From Spirochaetales bacterium Spiro_02 (lineage in GTDB: Bacteria > Spirochaetota > Spirochaetia > Sphaerochaetales > Sphaerochaetaceae), in assembly GCA_001604275.1 (NCBI GenBank), contig LVBD01000049.1, positions 1 through 64,000 of the forward strand: a DNA stretch of 64,000 nt, written 5' to 3'. The notes under the pieces are model-generated. The model was not told where the DNA came from. It was given only the letters and a program-made list of their open reading frames with translations, and made no database searches. Shown here piece by piece: positions 56,107 through 64,000 of the stretch; the first letter of the stretch is position 1, and every line of letters begins with the position of its first letter. The position numbers and the translations under genes were made by a program.

Positions 56107-56937
56107 ATGCGGATACACGATTTCCTCTACTTGGTGCAGAACCCGGTTCTCTGGAGAACCCCGATGGTCGTGACGATCGGGGTATATGACGGCATCCATC
56201 TTGGACATCTGGAGATACTTCGGACAGTCGTGGATACCGCCCAAGGGCACGTCGCTGAAAGTTGGGAGTCAATGGTAATCACGTTCGATCGCAACCCGAA
56301 GATGTTGAAAGGAACCCGCCCGACCTCCCGACCGCTGGCAACCCGGCGGCAGAATGAAGATTTCTTCACGAAAATCGGGATTGATCATCTTGTGGTGATT
56401 GACTTTTCTGATGAATTCAGTAGACTTTCTGGTGAAGAGTTCATCACCCTCGTCTGTAGCATTTGCGCAGTGAAGGCGATGGTAGTCGGAGAAGATTTCC
56501 GCTGCGGTGCCCCGGTTTCTGCTGCCGGTCCTGTTCAGCTGCAGGAATATTTGTCCCGACTCGCTCCGGAGGCTCGGTTGATCATCCCCCCGTTCGTATA
56601 TAATCATGACGGAGAGGTTGACAGCAGTTCCTTGGTGCGTGAAAACCTTCAAAAGGGCAGGCTGATAGCAGTCAGCGAAATGCTCGGCAGAGATTATGAG
56701 GTGGACTTGGCTCAATATCCTTCCAAGATCACCGAATCGTCACTGTTATTCCGCACAGGCCAGTTCATACAGCTCCTGCCGCCACCAGGGGCGTATGAGA
56801 CGTATTTGTGGCTTTCGGACGGAACGGAACTGTCTTCGAGGACGTTCATCGATGATCAGTTCCTAACGATTGTACCGGAAGTCTCGGAACTAGGGCCTGC
56901 GCGACCGGATCGCTTGTGTTTTATCAAGGAGTTGTAA
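56107..56937 (+). CDS. ribF: RibF-like FAD synthetase, apparently without flavokinase domain
   Basis: Nucleotidyltransferase of the RibF family, making FAD from FMN and [13 protein letters not shown] at 25-34 contains the HxGH site, and [13 protein letters not shown] matches the ISSTxIR signature. Normal bifunctional RibF has ~310 residues with a C-terminal riboflavin kinase domain marked by GRxLGxPTAN. Here the C-terminal ~85 residues lack that motif, so only the adenylyltransferase is supported. ATG 56107 is preferred for its GGAGGG site; ATG 56071, overlapping truB, is an alternative. Confidence 0.8.
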   Translation: MRIHDFLYLVQNPVLWRTPMVVTIGVYDGIHLGHLEILRTVVDTAQGHVAESWESMVITFDRNPKMLKGTRPTSRPLATRRQNEDFFTKIGIDHLVVIDFSDEFSRLSGEEFITLVCSICAVKAMVVGEDFRCGAPVSAAGPVQLQEYLSRLAPEARLIIPPFVYNHDGEVDSSSLVRENLQKGRLIAVSEMLGRDYEVDLAQYPSKITESSLLFRTGQFIQLLPPPGAYETYLWLSDGTELSSRTFIDDQFLTIVPEVSELGPARPDRLCFIKEL

Positions 56938-56938
56938 C

Positions 56939-57205
56939 ATGTTGACTAAGGAACAAAAGGCTGAAATCATCACCAAGTTCGGCGGAGCTGAAACGAATAC
57001 CGGTTCGAGCGCCGTTCAGATCGCGCTGTTGACCGCACGCATCAATGATCTGCAGGAGCATTTCAAGGCGAACCCGAAAGATCACGCTGGTCGCCGCGGT
57101 TTGCTCAAGATGGTTGGACAGCGCCGTCGGCTACTCAAGTATGTACGGGAAAACGATATCGAACAGTACCGTAATCTCCTGCAGCAGCTTGGTTTGAGAA
57201 AATAA
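56939..57205 (+). CDS. rpsO: 30S ribosomal protein S15
   Basis: Binds 16S rRNA in the platform of the small subunit. 88 residues, family standard, with [19 protein letters not shown] and [19 protein letters not shown]. It is followed by a strong terminator and then pnp, the classic rpsO-pnp order. Confidence 0.97.
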   Translation: MLTKEQKAEIITKFGGAETNTGSSAVQIALLTARINDLQEHFKANPKDHAGRRGLLKMVGQRRRLLKYVRENDIEQYRNLLQQLGLRK

Positions 57206-57240
57206 ATAGTAGGCGTCGTGTTGAATCTGAATGTTGATAA

Positions 57241-57287
57241 GGCTCCAGATTGCTCCCATCAGGGAGGTTTGGAGCTTTTTGTTTTTT
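57241..57287 (+). terminator. Rho-independent terminator after rpsO
   Basis: GCTCCA (57242-57247) pairs with TGGAGC (57270-57275), with an inner stem CTCCC (57253-57257)/GGGAG (57262-57266), followed by TTTTTGTTTTTT. It divides rpsO from pnp. Confidence 0.85.
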
Positions 57288-57367
57288 CGTGGTTGGCGAT
57301 GCAGAAGATGTAATTTAGAAATAAAGAACTAAAACAAAGAACGTAAAGAAGAAGAAAGGAATTGTAC

Positions 57368-59485
57368 ATGTCAGAAGTCAAGAAAGTTTCTGTAAGAATC
57401 GGAGAGCACGATCTGGTGCTCGAAACCGGCAAGATCGCGAAGCAGGCGAACGGCGCTGTCTATGCCCACTATGCGGGTAGTGCGGTGATCGCGACCGTCT
57501 GTTGCGGATCGGCTCCCAGCGAGCCACTCGACTATGTCCCCCTGCAGGTCGAGTACAACGAAAAGTATTATGCCGCCGGGAAGATCCCCGGAGGTTTCCT
57601 CAAGCGGGAATCCAGGCCGAAGGATAAGGAGATCCTTGTCAGTCGGTTGATCGACCGTCCAATGCGGCCGTTGTTCGACAAAGCGTTCGGTCGGGAGATC
57701 CAGATCGTTCCTACGGTCGTTTCCAGCGATCAGAGCAACACCCCCGACATCATCGCCATGGTGGCCGCCTCGGCGGCGGTGACGATCAGCGACATTCCGT
57801 TCGCCGGTCCCGTAGCCGCAGTGCGCATCGCATTGATCGGGGACCAGTATGTAGTCAATCCGACGTTCCAGCAGATCGGACAGGCGAAGCTCGATATCGT
57901 TGTCGCCGGTACCATGGATGGAATCACGATGGTAGAAGGCGGTGCGAAGGAAGTTTCTGAAGAAGTGATGCTGACGGCGATCGATACCGCCAAGCCCGTC
58001 ATCTCGGAATTGTGCAAGGTTCAGCTTGAGCTGCAGAAGATCGCCGGAAAAGAGAAACTTCCTGTGATGGAGATCAAGGAGGATCTCTCCTGGATGACCC
58101 CGGTCAGGGAAGCCGCATATCCGTTGATCAAGGAAGCCAGTTTCGTCAAAGGCAAGATGAATCGTTACGCCGCGCTTGATGCTGCCAAAGAGAAAATTAA
58201 TGCGCAGTTTGCTGATCTGATAGCCGAAGAGCAGAAGAGGGCAGGGCAGGTCGCCGGCATGTTCGACGATCTGGAATATACGATCCTCCGCAAGAGCATC
58301 CTCGATGACGGGTTGCGCACCGACGGCCGTACTGTCGAGCAGATTCGTCCGATCACATGCGAAGTCGGGTTGCTCGCCAGAACACACGGCAGTGCGCTGT
58401 TTACCCGAGGTGAAACTCAGAGCCTTGCAGTCACCACGTTGGGGACTACCAGCGACGAACAGATGTTCGATACGATAGATGGTGAAAAGAGCTACAGCTC
58501 ATTCATGCTCCATTATAACTTTCCCCCGTATTCCGTCGGGGAAACCGGCAGACTGACCACAGGTCGTCGGGAAATCGGGCACGGGCATCTCGCCCAGAGG
58601 GCCCTTGAAGCGGTCGTTCCGCCGAAAGACAAGTTTCCGTATACGATCCGTGTGGTGAGTGAGATCATGGAATCCAACGGTTCTTCATCGATGGCATCCG
58701 TATGCGGAGGCTGTCTATCGTTGATGGATGCCGGCGTTCCGATCCGCAAGCCGGTGGCCGGAATTGCGATGGGGCTGATCACCGAAGGCGCAGACTATTC
58801 CAGATATGTCGTCCTTTCCGACATCCTCGGCGAGGAGGATCATCTCGGCGACATGGATTTCAAGGTAGCCGGAACCGAGGACGGTATCACAGCGTTTCAG
58901 ATGGACATCAAGATTGCCGGTGTCACCAGTGAGATCATGAGCAAGGCGTTGCAACAGGCCAAGCGAGGCCGGATGCATATCCTCGGCATCATGAAAGATA
59001 CGTTGGCCGCTCCGAGAGCCGAGATTTCCGAGTATGCGCCGAAGATCCTTACTCTCAAGGTTGAGGAAGACAAGATCGGCGCCGTCATCGGTACCGGCGG
59101 AAAGACGATCAAAGGCATCGCCCAGCAGTCCGGCGCCGAAGTGAATATCGACGATGATGGGACCGTTACGATCTTTGGTCGGAACAATGCAAGCGCACAG
59201 CTGGCCAAGGATCTGGTGAAATCGATCGTAGAGGAGCCGGAAGTGGGCAGGATCTACCAAGGGACTGTCAAGCGGATCATGGATTTCGGCGCTTTCATCG
59301 AGATTCTTCCCGGCAAGGAAGGTCTGTGCCATATTTCCAAGCTTGCGAAGACTCGAGTGAACAACGTCAATGATGTTTTGACGCTCGGACAGGTCGTGCC
59401 AGTGAAGCTGATCGAGATCGACCGGATGGGTCGGCTCAATCTCAGCTACATCGATGCGATCACGGATCAGGAGCAGAAGAAGTAA
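57368..59485 (+). CDS. pnp: Polyribonucleotide nucleotidyltransferase (PNPase)
   Basis: 3'-5' phosphorolytic exoribonuclease of mRNA decay. Two RNase PH domains with a linker helical domain, then KH ([15 protein letters not shown]) and S1 ([19 protein letters not shown]). 705 residues is normal. The start at 57368 follows AAGGA; it begins [16 protein letters not shown]. It ends in TAATG with the dut start. Confidence 0.97.
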   Translation: MSEVKKVSVRIGEHDLVLETGKIAKQANGAVYAHYAGSAVIATVCCGSAPSEPLDYVPLQVEYNEKYYAAGKIPGGFLKRESRPKDKEILVSRLIDRPMRPLFDKAFGREIQIVPTVVSSDQSNTPDIIAMVAASAAVTISDIPFAGPVAAVRIALIGDQYVVNPTFQQIGQAKLDIVVAGTMDGITMVEGGAKEVSEEVMLTAIDTAKPVISELCKVQLELQKIAGKEKLPVMEIKEDLSWMTPVREAAYPLIKEASFVKGKMNRYAALDAAKEKINAQFADLIAEEQKRAGQVAGMFDDLEYTILRKSILDDGLRTDGRTVEQIRPITCEVGLLARTHGSALFTRGETQSLAVTTLGTTSDEQMFDTIDGEKSYSSFMLHYNFPPYSVGETGRLTTGRREIGHGHLAQRALEAVVPPKDKFPYTIRVVSEIMESNGSSSMASVCGGCLSLMDAGVPIRKPVAGIAMGLITEGADYSRYVVLSDILGEEDHLGDMDFKVAGTEDGITAFQMDIKIAGVTSEIMSKALQQAKRGRMHILGIMKDTLAAPRAEISEYAPKILTLKVEEDKIGAVIGTGGKTIKGIAQQSGAEVNIDDDGTVTIFGRNNASAQLAKDLVKSIVEEPEVGRIYQGTVKRIMDFGAFIEILPGKEGLCHISKLAKTRVNNVNDVLTLGQVVPVKLIEIDRMGRLNLSYIDAITDQEQKK

Positions 59486-59934
59486 TGTCATACTCAGGTG
59501 TAATTGTCGGGCTCCGGCTTGAGCCGGGAGCCAGCGTCCCGGTCTATGCTTCCGATCTGGCCGCGGGCGCGGATCTCCGCGCCTGGCTGCCGGACGGGGA
59601 TCTGACGATCGAACCTGGGTCTCATATTCTCGTACCGACAGGCATCCGGATGGCGCTGCCTGTCGGATATGAAGCGCAGATCAGGCCTCGGTCCGGTCTC
59701 GCCGCGAAATTCGGTGTTACTGTGCTGAATGCTCCGGGAACGATCGATGCGGACTACCGTGGCGAAGTAAAAATTCTATTGATCAATCATGGCAAGTCCG
59801 ATTTCGTCGTTCACGACGGGGAGCGGATCGCCCAGATGGTCATTGCCCGCTGTGAGCGATGCCGGTTCGTCGAAACCGACTTGCTGGAGGATACCGCGAG
59901 AGGCGCCGGAGGTTTCGGTTCCACAGGAATATGA
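59485..59934 (+). CDS. dut: Deoxyuridine triphosphate nucleotidohydrolase
   Basis: Hydrolyses dUTP to dUMP and PPi, preventing uracil incorporation. All five motifs of the trimeric dUTPase are visible: [29 protein letters not shown] (catalytic Asp), ERIAQMV and [10 protein letters not shown]. 149 residues. The start shares a base with the pnp stop. Confidence 0.96.
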   Translation: MSYSGVIVGLRLEPGASVPVYASDLAAGADLRAWLPDGDLTIEPGSHILVPTGIRMALPVGYEAQIRPRSGLAAKFGVTVLNAPGTIDADYRGEVKILLINHGKSDFVVHDGERIAQMVIARCERCRFVETDLLEDTARGAGGFGSTGI

Positions 59935-59952
59935 GAAATGGGAGCCGCTTCG

Positions 59953-61239
59953 ATGAAAGATAGAGCTTCCTATAGTCTGTTGTCTCGGTATATCGGAAAG
60001 GAATTTCTCCTATCCTTCGGGGTGGCGTTCATTTTCTTTTTCTTCATATTCTTTATCAATCAGATATTGCTGCTTGCACAGCGGATTCTCCTGAAGAACG
60101 TTGATATCGTATCCGTCCTTCGTCTTGTCGTGCTCGCAATTCCGCAGTTTCTCCTCTATACGATGCCGTTCAGTTCCCTCACCGCTGCGAGCATGGTAAT
60201 CGGAGATCTTTCGTCGAGAAACGAAATCCTTGCCATCCGGTCCGCCGGCATCGCTATCAGGCATGTCTTTTTGCCGATCATCGTCCTGTCGCTGATGCTT
60301 TCTGCGCTGACTTTCGCTGTCGCCGATATCCTGCTGCCTTGGAGCGCCGTCAAATATAAGGATCTCTACGGTTCCTTGATGCGGGAACTTCCTACGATCG
60401 AGTTGCAAAGCTATGGGGTGAATACCGTGGGAGGCAAAGTGCTTGTCAACGGACTTGTCGAGGATGCTGTAGTGCACGACATCGTTCTATTCGATATCTC
60501 CGACAAGAACGAGAGTCAGGTCGTCAGTGCTCCGACGGGTACGGTCGAACTCGTCGATATCGACAGGTTCGTATATCGACTTACGATGGACGCCCCGCTG
60601 ATACTTTCCACAGACGAGTCGGACCTTCAGTCCTGGAGTGTCTCAGAGGCGGAAAGCGCGACGTTCTATCTTGATTTTTCGAATCAGATACCGACCATGA
60701 CCGACTTGAGTCCTTCGCAACTTTCAACAAGGGATTTGCTTGCAGCGATCGGATTGCGGCGCAAGGATCTGGAAAACGAATATCGCTCGATCGCCAGACA
60801 ACTGAGGACGGCTCAGGAAGAACGAGCGAAACTTCTCTCGACGCTGGACGTTCCCCAAGCAAACGACGCCGATCCCCTTGAGGTCGCACGGACGCTGGAT
60901 ACGTTGGAGCGTGACATACGGAAGCTATCAGCGCAACGTCCTGTGAATTTCTACCACCAGTACTATCGTGCCGAGCTGCATAAGAAATTCGCCTTGTCCG
61001 CCGCATGTTTCTTTCTTGTATTCGTCGCTTTTCCGTTATCCTTCATTCGGGTGAAGCATGGACGATTGATCGGTTTCGGCTTGTCGATGCTAGTCGCATG
61101 CCTCTATTGGTTCCTGCTTTTTTTTGCACAGCTTAAGATCTTTGATGTCGCAGTCTCTCCCGGGTTCTTGATCTGGGCTCCTGATGCGATCATGTTCTGT
61201 TTCGGCGGTTTGATGCTGTTGACGATGAGGCGCCTATGA
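59953..61239 (+). CDS. lptF: LptF/LptG-family permease (first of pair)
   Basis: A YjgP/YjgQ inner-membrane permease, the type that with LptB extracts lipopolysaccharide or related lipids for transport to the outer membrane. N-terminal helices (YIGKEFLLSFGVAFIFFFFIFFI), a periplasmic beta-jellyroll region in the middle, an inserted coiled-coil-like stretch (~255-325) and C-terminal helices. ATG 59953 is preferred for GGGAG 8 bases upstream; ATG 59938 is possible. Which of the two permeases is F or G is tentative. Confidence 0.8.
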   Translation: MKDRASYSLLSRYIGKEFLLSFGVAFIFFFFIFFINQILLLAQRILLKNVDIVSVLRLVVLAIPQFLLYTMPFSSLTAASMVIGDLSSRNEILAIRSAGIAIRHVFLPIIVLSLMLSALTFAVADILLPWSAVKYKDLYGSLMRELPTIELQSYGVNTVGGKVLVNGLVEDAVVHDIVLFDISDKNESQVVSAPTGTVELVDIDRFVYRLTMDAPLILSTDESDLQSWSVSEAESATFYLDFSNQIPTMTDLSPSQLSTRDLLAAIGLRRKDLENEYRSIARQLRTAQEERAKLLSTLDVPQANDADPLEVARTLDTLERDIRKLSAQRPVNFYHQYYRAELHKKFALSAACFFLVFVAFPLSFIRVKHGRLIGFGLSMLVACLYWFLLFFAQLKIFDVAVSPGFLIWAPDAIMFCFGGLMLLTMRRL

Positions 61240-62324
61240 GATTGCTCGACCGATATGTTCTGTGGAGTATCCTCAAGGTCACACTTGTCACTCTGGCGCT
61301 TTGCACTTTGATGCTAGTCGGTGTGGATTTGTTCACCAACCTCGATTCATACTTGCAGAACGATGTTTCATGGGGGCAGATACTGAGGATGTCGGGACTG
61401 TATATCCCTCAGGCGATGTTGATCGTGATCGGTCCCGCCGCACTATTCTCGACCACGTATTTTCTTTCGATGCTCCAGGCGAACAACGAGATGATCTCGT
61501 TGCTCAATGCCGGGATTCCCTACAGGAGAATCCTTGCACCCTGTCTGATACTGGCGCTCCTGTTCAGCATTGGACAGTTCGCGTTGAACGAAACATTTGG
61601 GATCAAATGCGAGGTCAGGCGTGAGGTTCTGTCCGATGAATTGTTCGGACAGCGTTCCTCCTATGACAACCGGAATGTCACTTTGTCGGACGTCAACGGC
61701 GGGTTCGTGATCCACGCCGCAAGATATCGCGCGCAAGAGCGGAGGATCATTGACGTCGTGGTCGTGCTCCGAGACGATGCGGGGGCCATCCGTGGCCGTG
61801 TCGATGCCTCCAGAGGCGATTGGGACGAGGTTCTCGGCAGTTGGGTGCTCAAGGATGCGACTGTCTATCTGCTTGATCGGCAAGGGAATGAGGTCAGTTC
61901 GTACTACACGCCGGTCTTCGACGATATCGTGATCGATGTCGAGCCGGAACTATTTCGCAACCTCTCGGCTGATATCAAGACGATGGATCTGGATACCGCG
62001 GTCAGATATCTGCGGAGAATGAAATATCTTGAACCCTCCAGGTGGGTAGTATATAGTACGGAATTCTGGGAGCGAGTTCTTGGATGCGTTTCACCGTTCA
62101 TATTGATGCTGATCGCTTGTTCCATCAACTATCGGTTCAAGAAGAACGTACTGCTGTTCAGCATCATCTCGAGCCTGTGCGTCGCTGTCGTCTACTATGT
62201 CGTGCAGATGCTCACCTTGATTCTCGCCAAGCAGGGGGTGATTCCTCCTGTGTTCGGAATGCTCATTCCTATGATCGTCGTCTTCCTGCTTCCTTTGCTG
62301 GAAAGCCGGCTACTGCTTGCGTAG
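61236..62324 (+). CDS. lptG: LptF/LptG-family permease (second of pair)
   Basis: Partner permease of the previous gene, with which it overlaps by 4 bases. The 362-residue protein has the same plan: membrane helices at ~10-30, ~55-75 and ~100-120, a periplasmic domain and three C-terminal helices. ANNEMISLLNAGIPYRRIL is characteristic of the family cytoplasmic loop. Such pairs occur in spirochaetes, including ones lacking classical lipopolysaccharide, so the cargo may be another envelope lipid. Confidence 0.82.
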   Translation: MRLLDRYVLWSILKVTLVTLALCTLMLVGVDLFTNLDSYLQNDVSWGQILRMSGLYIPQAMLIVIGPAALFSTTYFLSMLQANNEMISLLNAGIPYRRILAPCLILALLFSIGQFALNETFGIKCEVRREVLSDELFGQRSSYDNRNVTLSDVNGGFVIHAARYRAQERRIIDVVVVLRDDAGAIRGRVDASRGDWDEVLGSWVLKDATVYLLDRQGNEVSSYYTPVFDDIVIDVEPELFRNLSADIKTMDLDTAVRYLRRMKYLEPSRWVVYSTEFWERVLGCVSPFILMLIACSINYRFKKNVLLFSIISSLCVAVVYYVVQMLTLILAKQGVIPPVFGMLIPMIVVFLLPLLESRLLLA

Positions 62325-62390
62325 GAGATGGAGAGTTCGGTATAACTGATTGATGTCGGCGGGATTCCGCTGTACGAAAGAGAGGTTCCC

Positions 62391-63515
62391 ATGTCCGGGA
62401 TTTTTACATTGACGCACCAAGATTCGCATTCTCATGCTCGCTGCGGCGTGGTCGATCTTCCCCACGGTCCGGTCCAGACTCCGGCGTTCATGCCCGTCGG
62501 TACCAACGGTACGGTCAAGGGCATCTACCATGACAAGGTCGAGGATATCGGCTACCGTCTGATCCTCGGGAACACCTATCATCTGTATCTGCGGCCCGGG
62601 TGCGATGTCCTGCGTCAGTTCGGTGGCCTGCATCGGTTTTCCAACTGGAACCACAATATTCTGACCGACAGCGGGGGATTCCAGGTTTTTTCTTTGTCCG
62701 GATTACGCAAGATCAAGGACGAAGGGGTGCATTTTCAAAGTCATATCGATGGCAGCCGGCATACTTTCACCCCTGAGAAAGTGGTCGATATCCAGAGCAT
62801 CATCGGTAGCGACATCGCCATGGTTCTCGATGTGTGCACGCCTCCGGATATCGAATATCGTGCGGCCAAGGAGGCCTGGCGTGTGACGAAACTCTGGGCA
62901 GAACGGTCCCTCACGCATAGGAACGAACTGGGCGAGCGCTTTCAAGGAAACCTCTTCGGTATCGTGCAGGGGAATTTCTACAAGGATCTTCGCAAGGAAA
63001 GTGCGGAAACACTCAGCGAAATGGATTTTCCCGGCATCGCCATCGGCGGATTATCAGTGGGGGAGGAGCCGGACGTCTTCAATGAATATCTTGCTTATAC
63101 CGCCGAATATGTGACGAAGGAAAAGCCGCGGTACGTGATGGGAATCGGAAGTCCTGACTATATCCTCGAAGCTGTCGAGAACGGCATCGATCTGTTCGAT
63201 TGTGTCTTGGCTACGCGGATGGCGAGGAACGGAGCGGTCTTCACCGACGACGGCGTGCTTGTGTTGAAGAAAGCCGTGAATAAATTCAGCGAAGAACCGC
63301 TGGATCCTGAATGTTCCTGCACCGCCTGTACGAAATATTCGCGCGCATATCTCCATCATATGGTAAAATGTAACGAGATGCTCGGCGGTATGCTGGCGAC
63401 GGAACACAATCTGACATATCTGTACCGGTTGATGCAACGGATACGCTCCGCGATCCTTGAGGATCGGTTCAAGGAATTCAAGAAGGAATATCTGGCGAGA
63501 TTCTATGGACGATGA
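62391..63515 (+). CDS. tgt: tRNA-guanine transglycosylase
   Basis: Exchanges guanine 34 of target tRNAs for preQ1. Substrate-binding DSGGFQVFS, IGGLSVGE and the nucleophile region LFDCVLATRMARNG are present. The zinc site is CSCTAC (C308, C310, C313) with a downstream His. 374 residues is normal. It works with queA, also in the window. Confidence 0.96.
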   Translation: MSGIFTLTHQDSHSHARCGVVDLPHGPVQTPAFMPVGTNGTVKGIYHDKVEDIGYRLILGNTYHLYLRPGCDVLRQFGGLHRFSNWNHNILTDSGGFQVFSLSGLRKIKDEGVHFQSHIDGSRHTFTPEKVVDIQSIIGSDIAMVLDVCTPPDIEYRAAKEAWRVTKLWAERSLTHRNELGERFQGNLFGIVQGNFYKDLRKESAETLSEMDFPGIAIGGLSVGEEPDVFNEYLAYTAEYVTKEKPRYVMGIGSPDYILEAVENGIDLFDCVLATRMARNGAVFTDDGVLVLKKAVNKFSEEPLDPECSCTACTKYSRAYLHHMVKCNEMLGGMLATEHNLTYLYRLMQRIRSAILEDRFKEFKKEYLARFYGR

Positions 63516-64000
63516 CGAAGTCGATCTGCAGCGCACATCAGGATCCATTGGACGTGATGGCTCCGCACGACGCGGGGCGCGAAACTCTATCGTCATCATG
63601 GTCTGCACATTGTTGTCGCGGCTGCTCGGCATCGTCAAGGCAAGGGCGATCAGCGGAGTCTTCGGTGCGACAGGAATTGCCGATGTCATCAACTTTACCT
63701 TCAACATTCCGAACAACTTCCGCAAGCTGTTCGCTGAAGGGGCGCTGACCTCCGCATATATCCCGGTGTTCTCGGCGAAACTTGAGGACGGTGCGGGACA
63801 GCTGGAGGAGTCGGAGAGATTGCTTTCCGCTCTCGTCACGTTCCAATTGCTTCTGTTCATCCCGCTGGCGGTCGTCTCCTGGATGTTCGGTCCGCAGATC
63901 ATCGGATTCCTTTCCGATTTTTCCGATCCAGCCCAGATCAGGCTTTCCGCCGGACTGTTGATATGGTTCATGGTCTTTCTCGCTACGATCAGCGTCGCTG
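63505..64000 (+). CDS. murJ: Lipid II flippase MurJ (MviN), 5' part
   Basis: N-terminal 165 residues of a MurJ/MviN protein, which flips the cell-wall precursor lipid II across the inner membrane. SRLLGIVKARAISGVFGA and NIPNNFRKLFAEGALTSAYI are strong family signatures, followed by hydrophobic helices. The ATG at 63505 overlaps the tgt stop by 11 bases. The frame is open to the window end, so the gene is incomplete here. Confidence 0.92.
   Translation, partial: MDDDEVDLQRTSGSIGRDGSARRGARNSIVIMVCTLLSRLLGIVKARAISGVFGATGIADVINFTFNIPNNFRKLFAEGALTSAYIPVFSAKLEDGAGQLEESERLLSALVTFQLLLFIPLAVVSWMFGPQIIGFLSDFSDPAQIRLSAGLLIWFMVFLATISVA

Noticed and set aside
63054-63971. 305-residue open frame opposite tgt and murJ
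   Set aside because: It crosses two well-supported plus-strand genes and has no motif of its own.

Overview
This 64 kb window is a gene-dense bacterial chromosome segment, GC-rich except for two AT-rich patches. It fits a diderm, anaerobic spirochaete, and a Sphaerochaetaceae-like member is my best guess. The reasons are an outer-membrane and envelope set (BamA, TamB, LptF/LptG homologues, MurJ), an oxygen-independent HemW and an anaerobic sulfatase-maturase, and an unusual purine operon that uses separate PurH functions. The lineage is inferred from protein character, not from a marker search.

Region 1-12.4 kb is accessory and transport. About 120 bases of AT-rich DNA abut a 5'-truncated solute-binding protein gene (oppA-like). 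It is followed by an oppBCDF transporter operon, a HAD-family phosphatase-like gene and an unrecognised 220-residue protein, all closely spaced or overlapping. Next come an MFS permease with its own promoter, an anaerobic sulfatase-maturating radical SAM enzyme, an overlapping short-chain dehydrogenase and a helical protein of unknown function. A convergent tyrosine recombinase follows, with an AT-rich 500-base gene-free block behind it.

Region 12.9-31.5 kb lies on the minus strand. It holds a nine-gene purine operon transcribed purE-purC-purF-purM-purN-purO-purV(purH1)-purD-purL. Upstream are sbcD-sbcC (DNA-end nuclease), smpB (trans-translation) and a membrane-anchored PEGA/FGE-like protein. 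The pur promoter is flanked by three copies of a GCAACAA motif, one of them palindromic, which I read as a likely operator system.

Region 31.5-64 kb is mainly plus-strand housekeeping: lepB-hemW; yebC-ruvC-ruvA-ruvB-queA; tmk (minus strand) convergent with queA; tamB-bamA; mutS-comF; rimP-nusA-infB-rbfA-truB-ribF-rpsO; and pnp-dut-lptF-lptG-tgt-murJ, with murJ running off the end of the window. No rRNA, tRNA, CRISPR array or transposase was recognised.

The most notable observations are these: the PurO plus stand-alone AICAR-formyltransferase replacement of bifunctional PurH; the GCAACAA sites around the pur promoter; divergent lepB and FGE-like promoters with overlapping -35 boxes whose spacing predicts leaderless mRNAs on both sides; a zinc ribbon appended to NusA; a RibF lacking a recognisable flavokinase domain; a promoter followed closely by a terminator in the rimP-nusA-infB leader; and the truncated oppA at a sharp composition boundary. 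I did not find a convincing new defence or mobile system.
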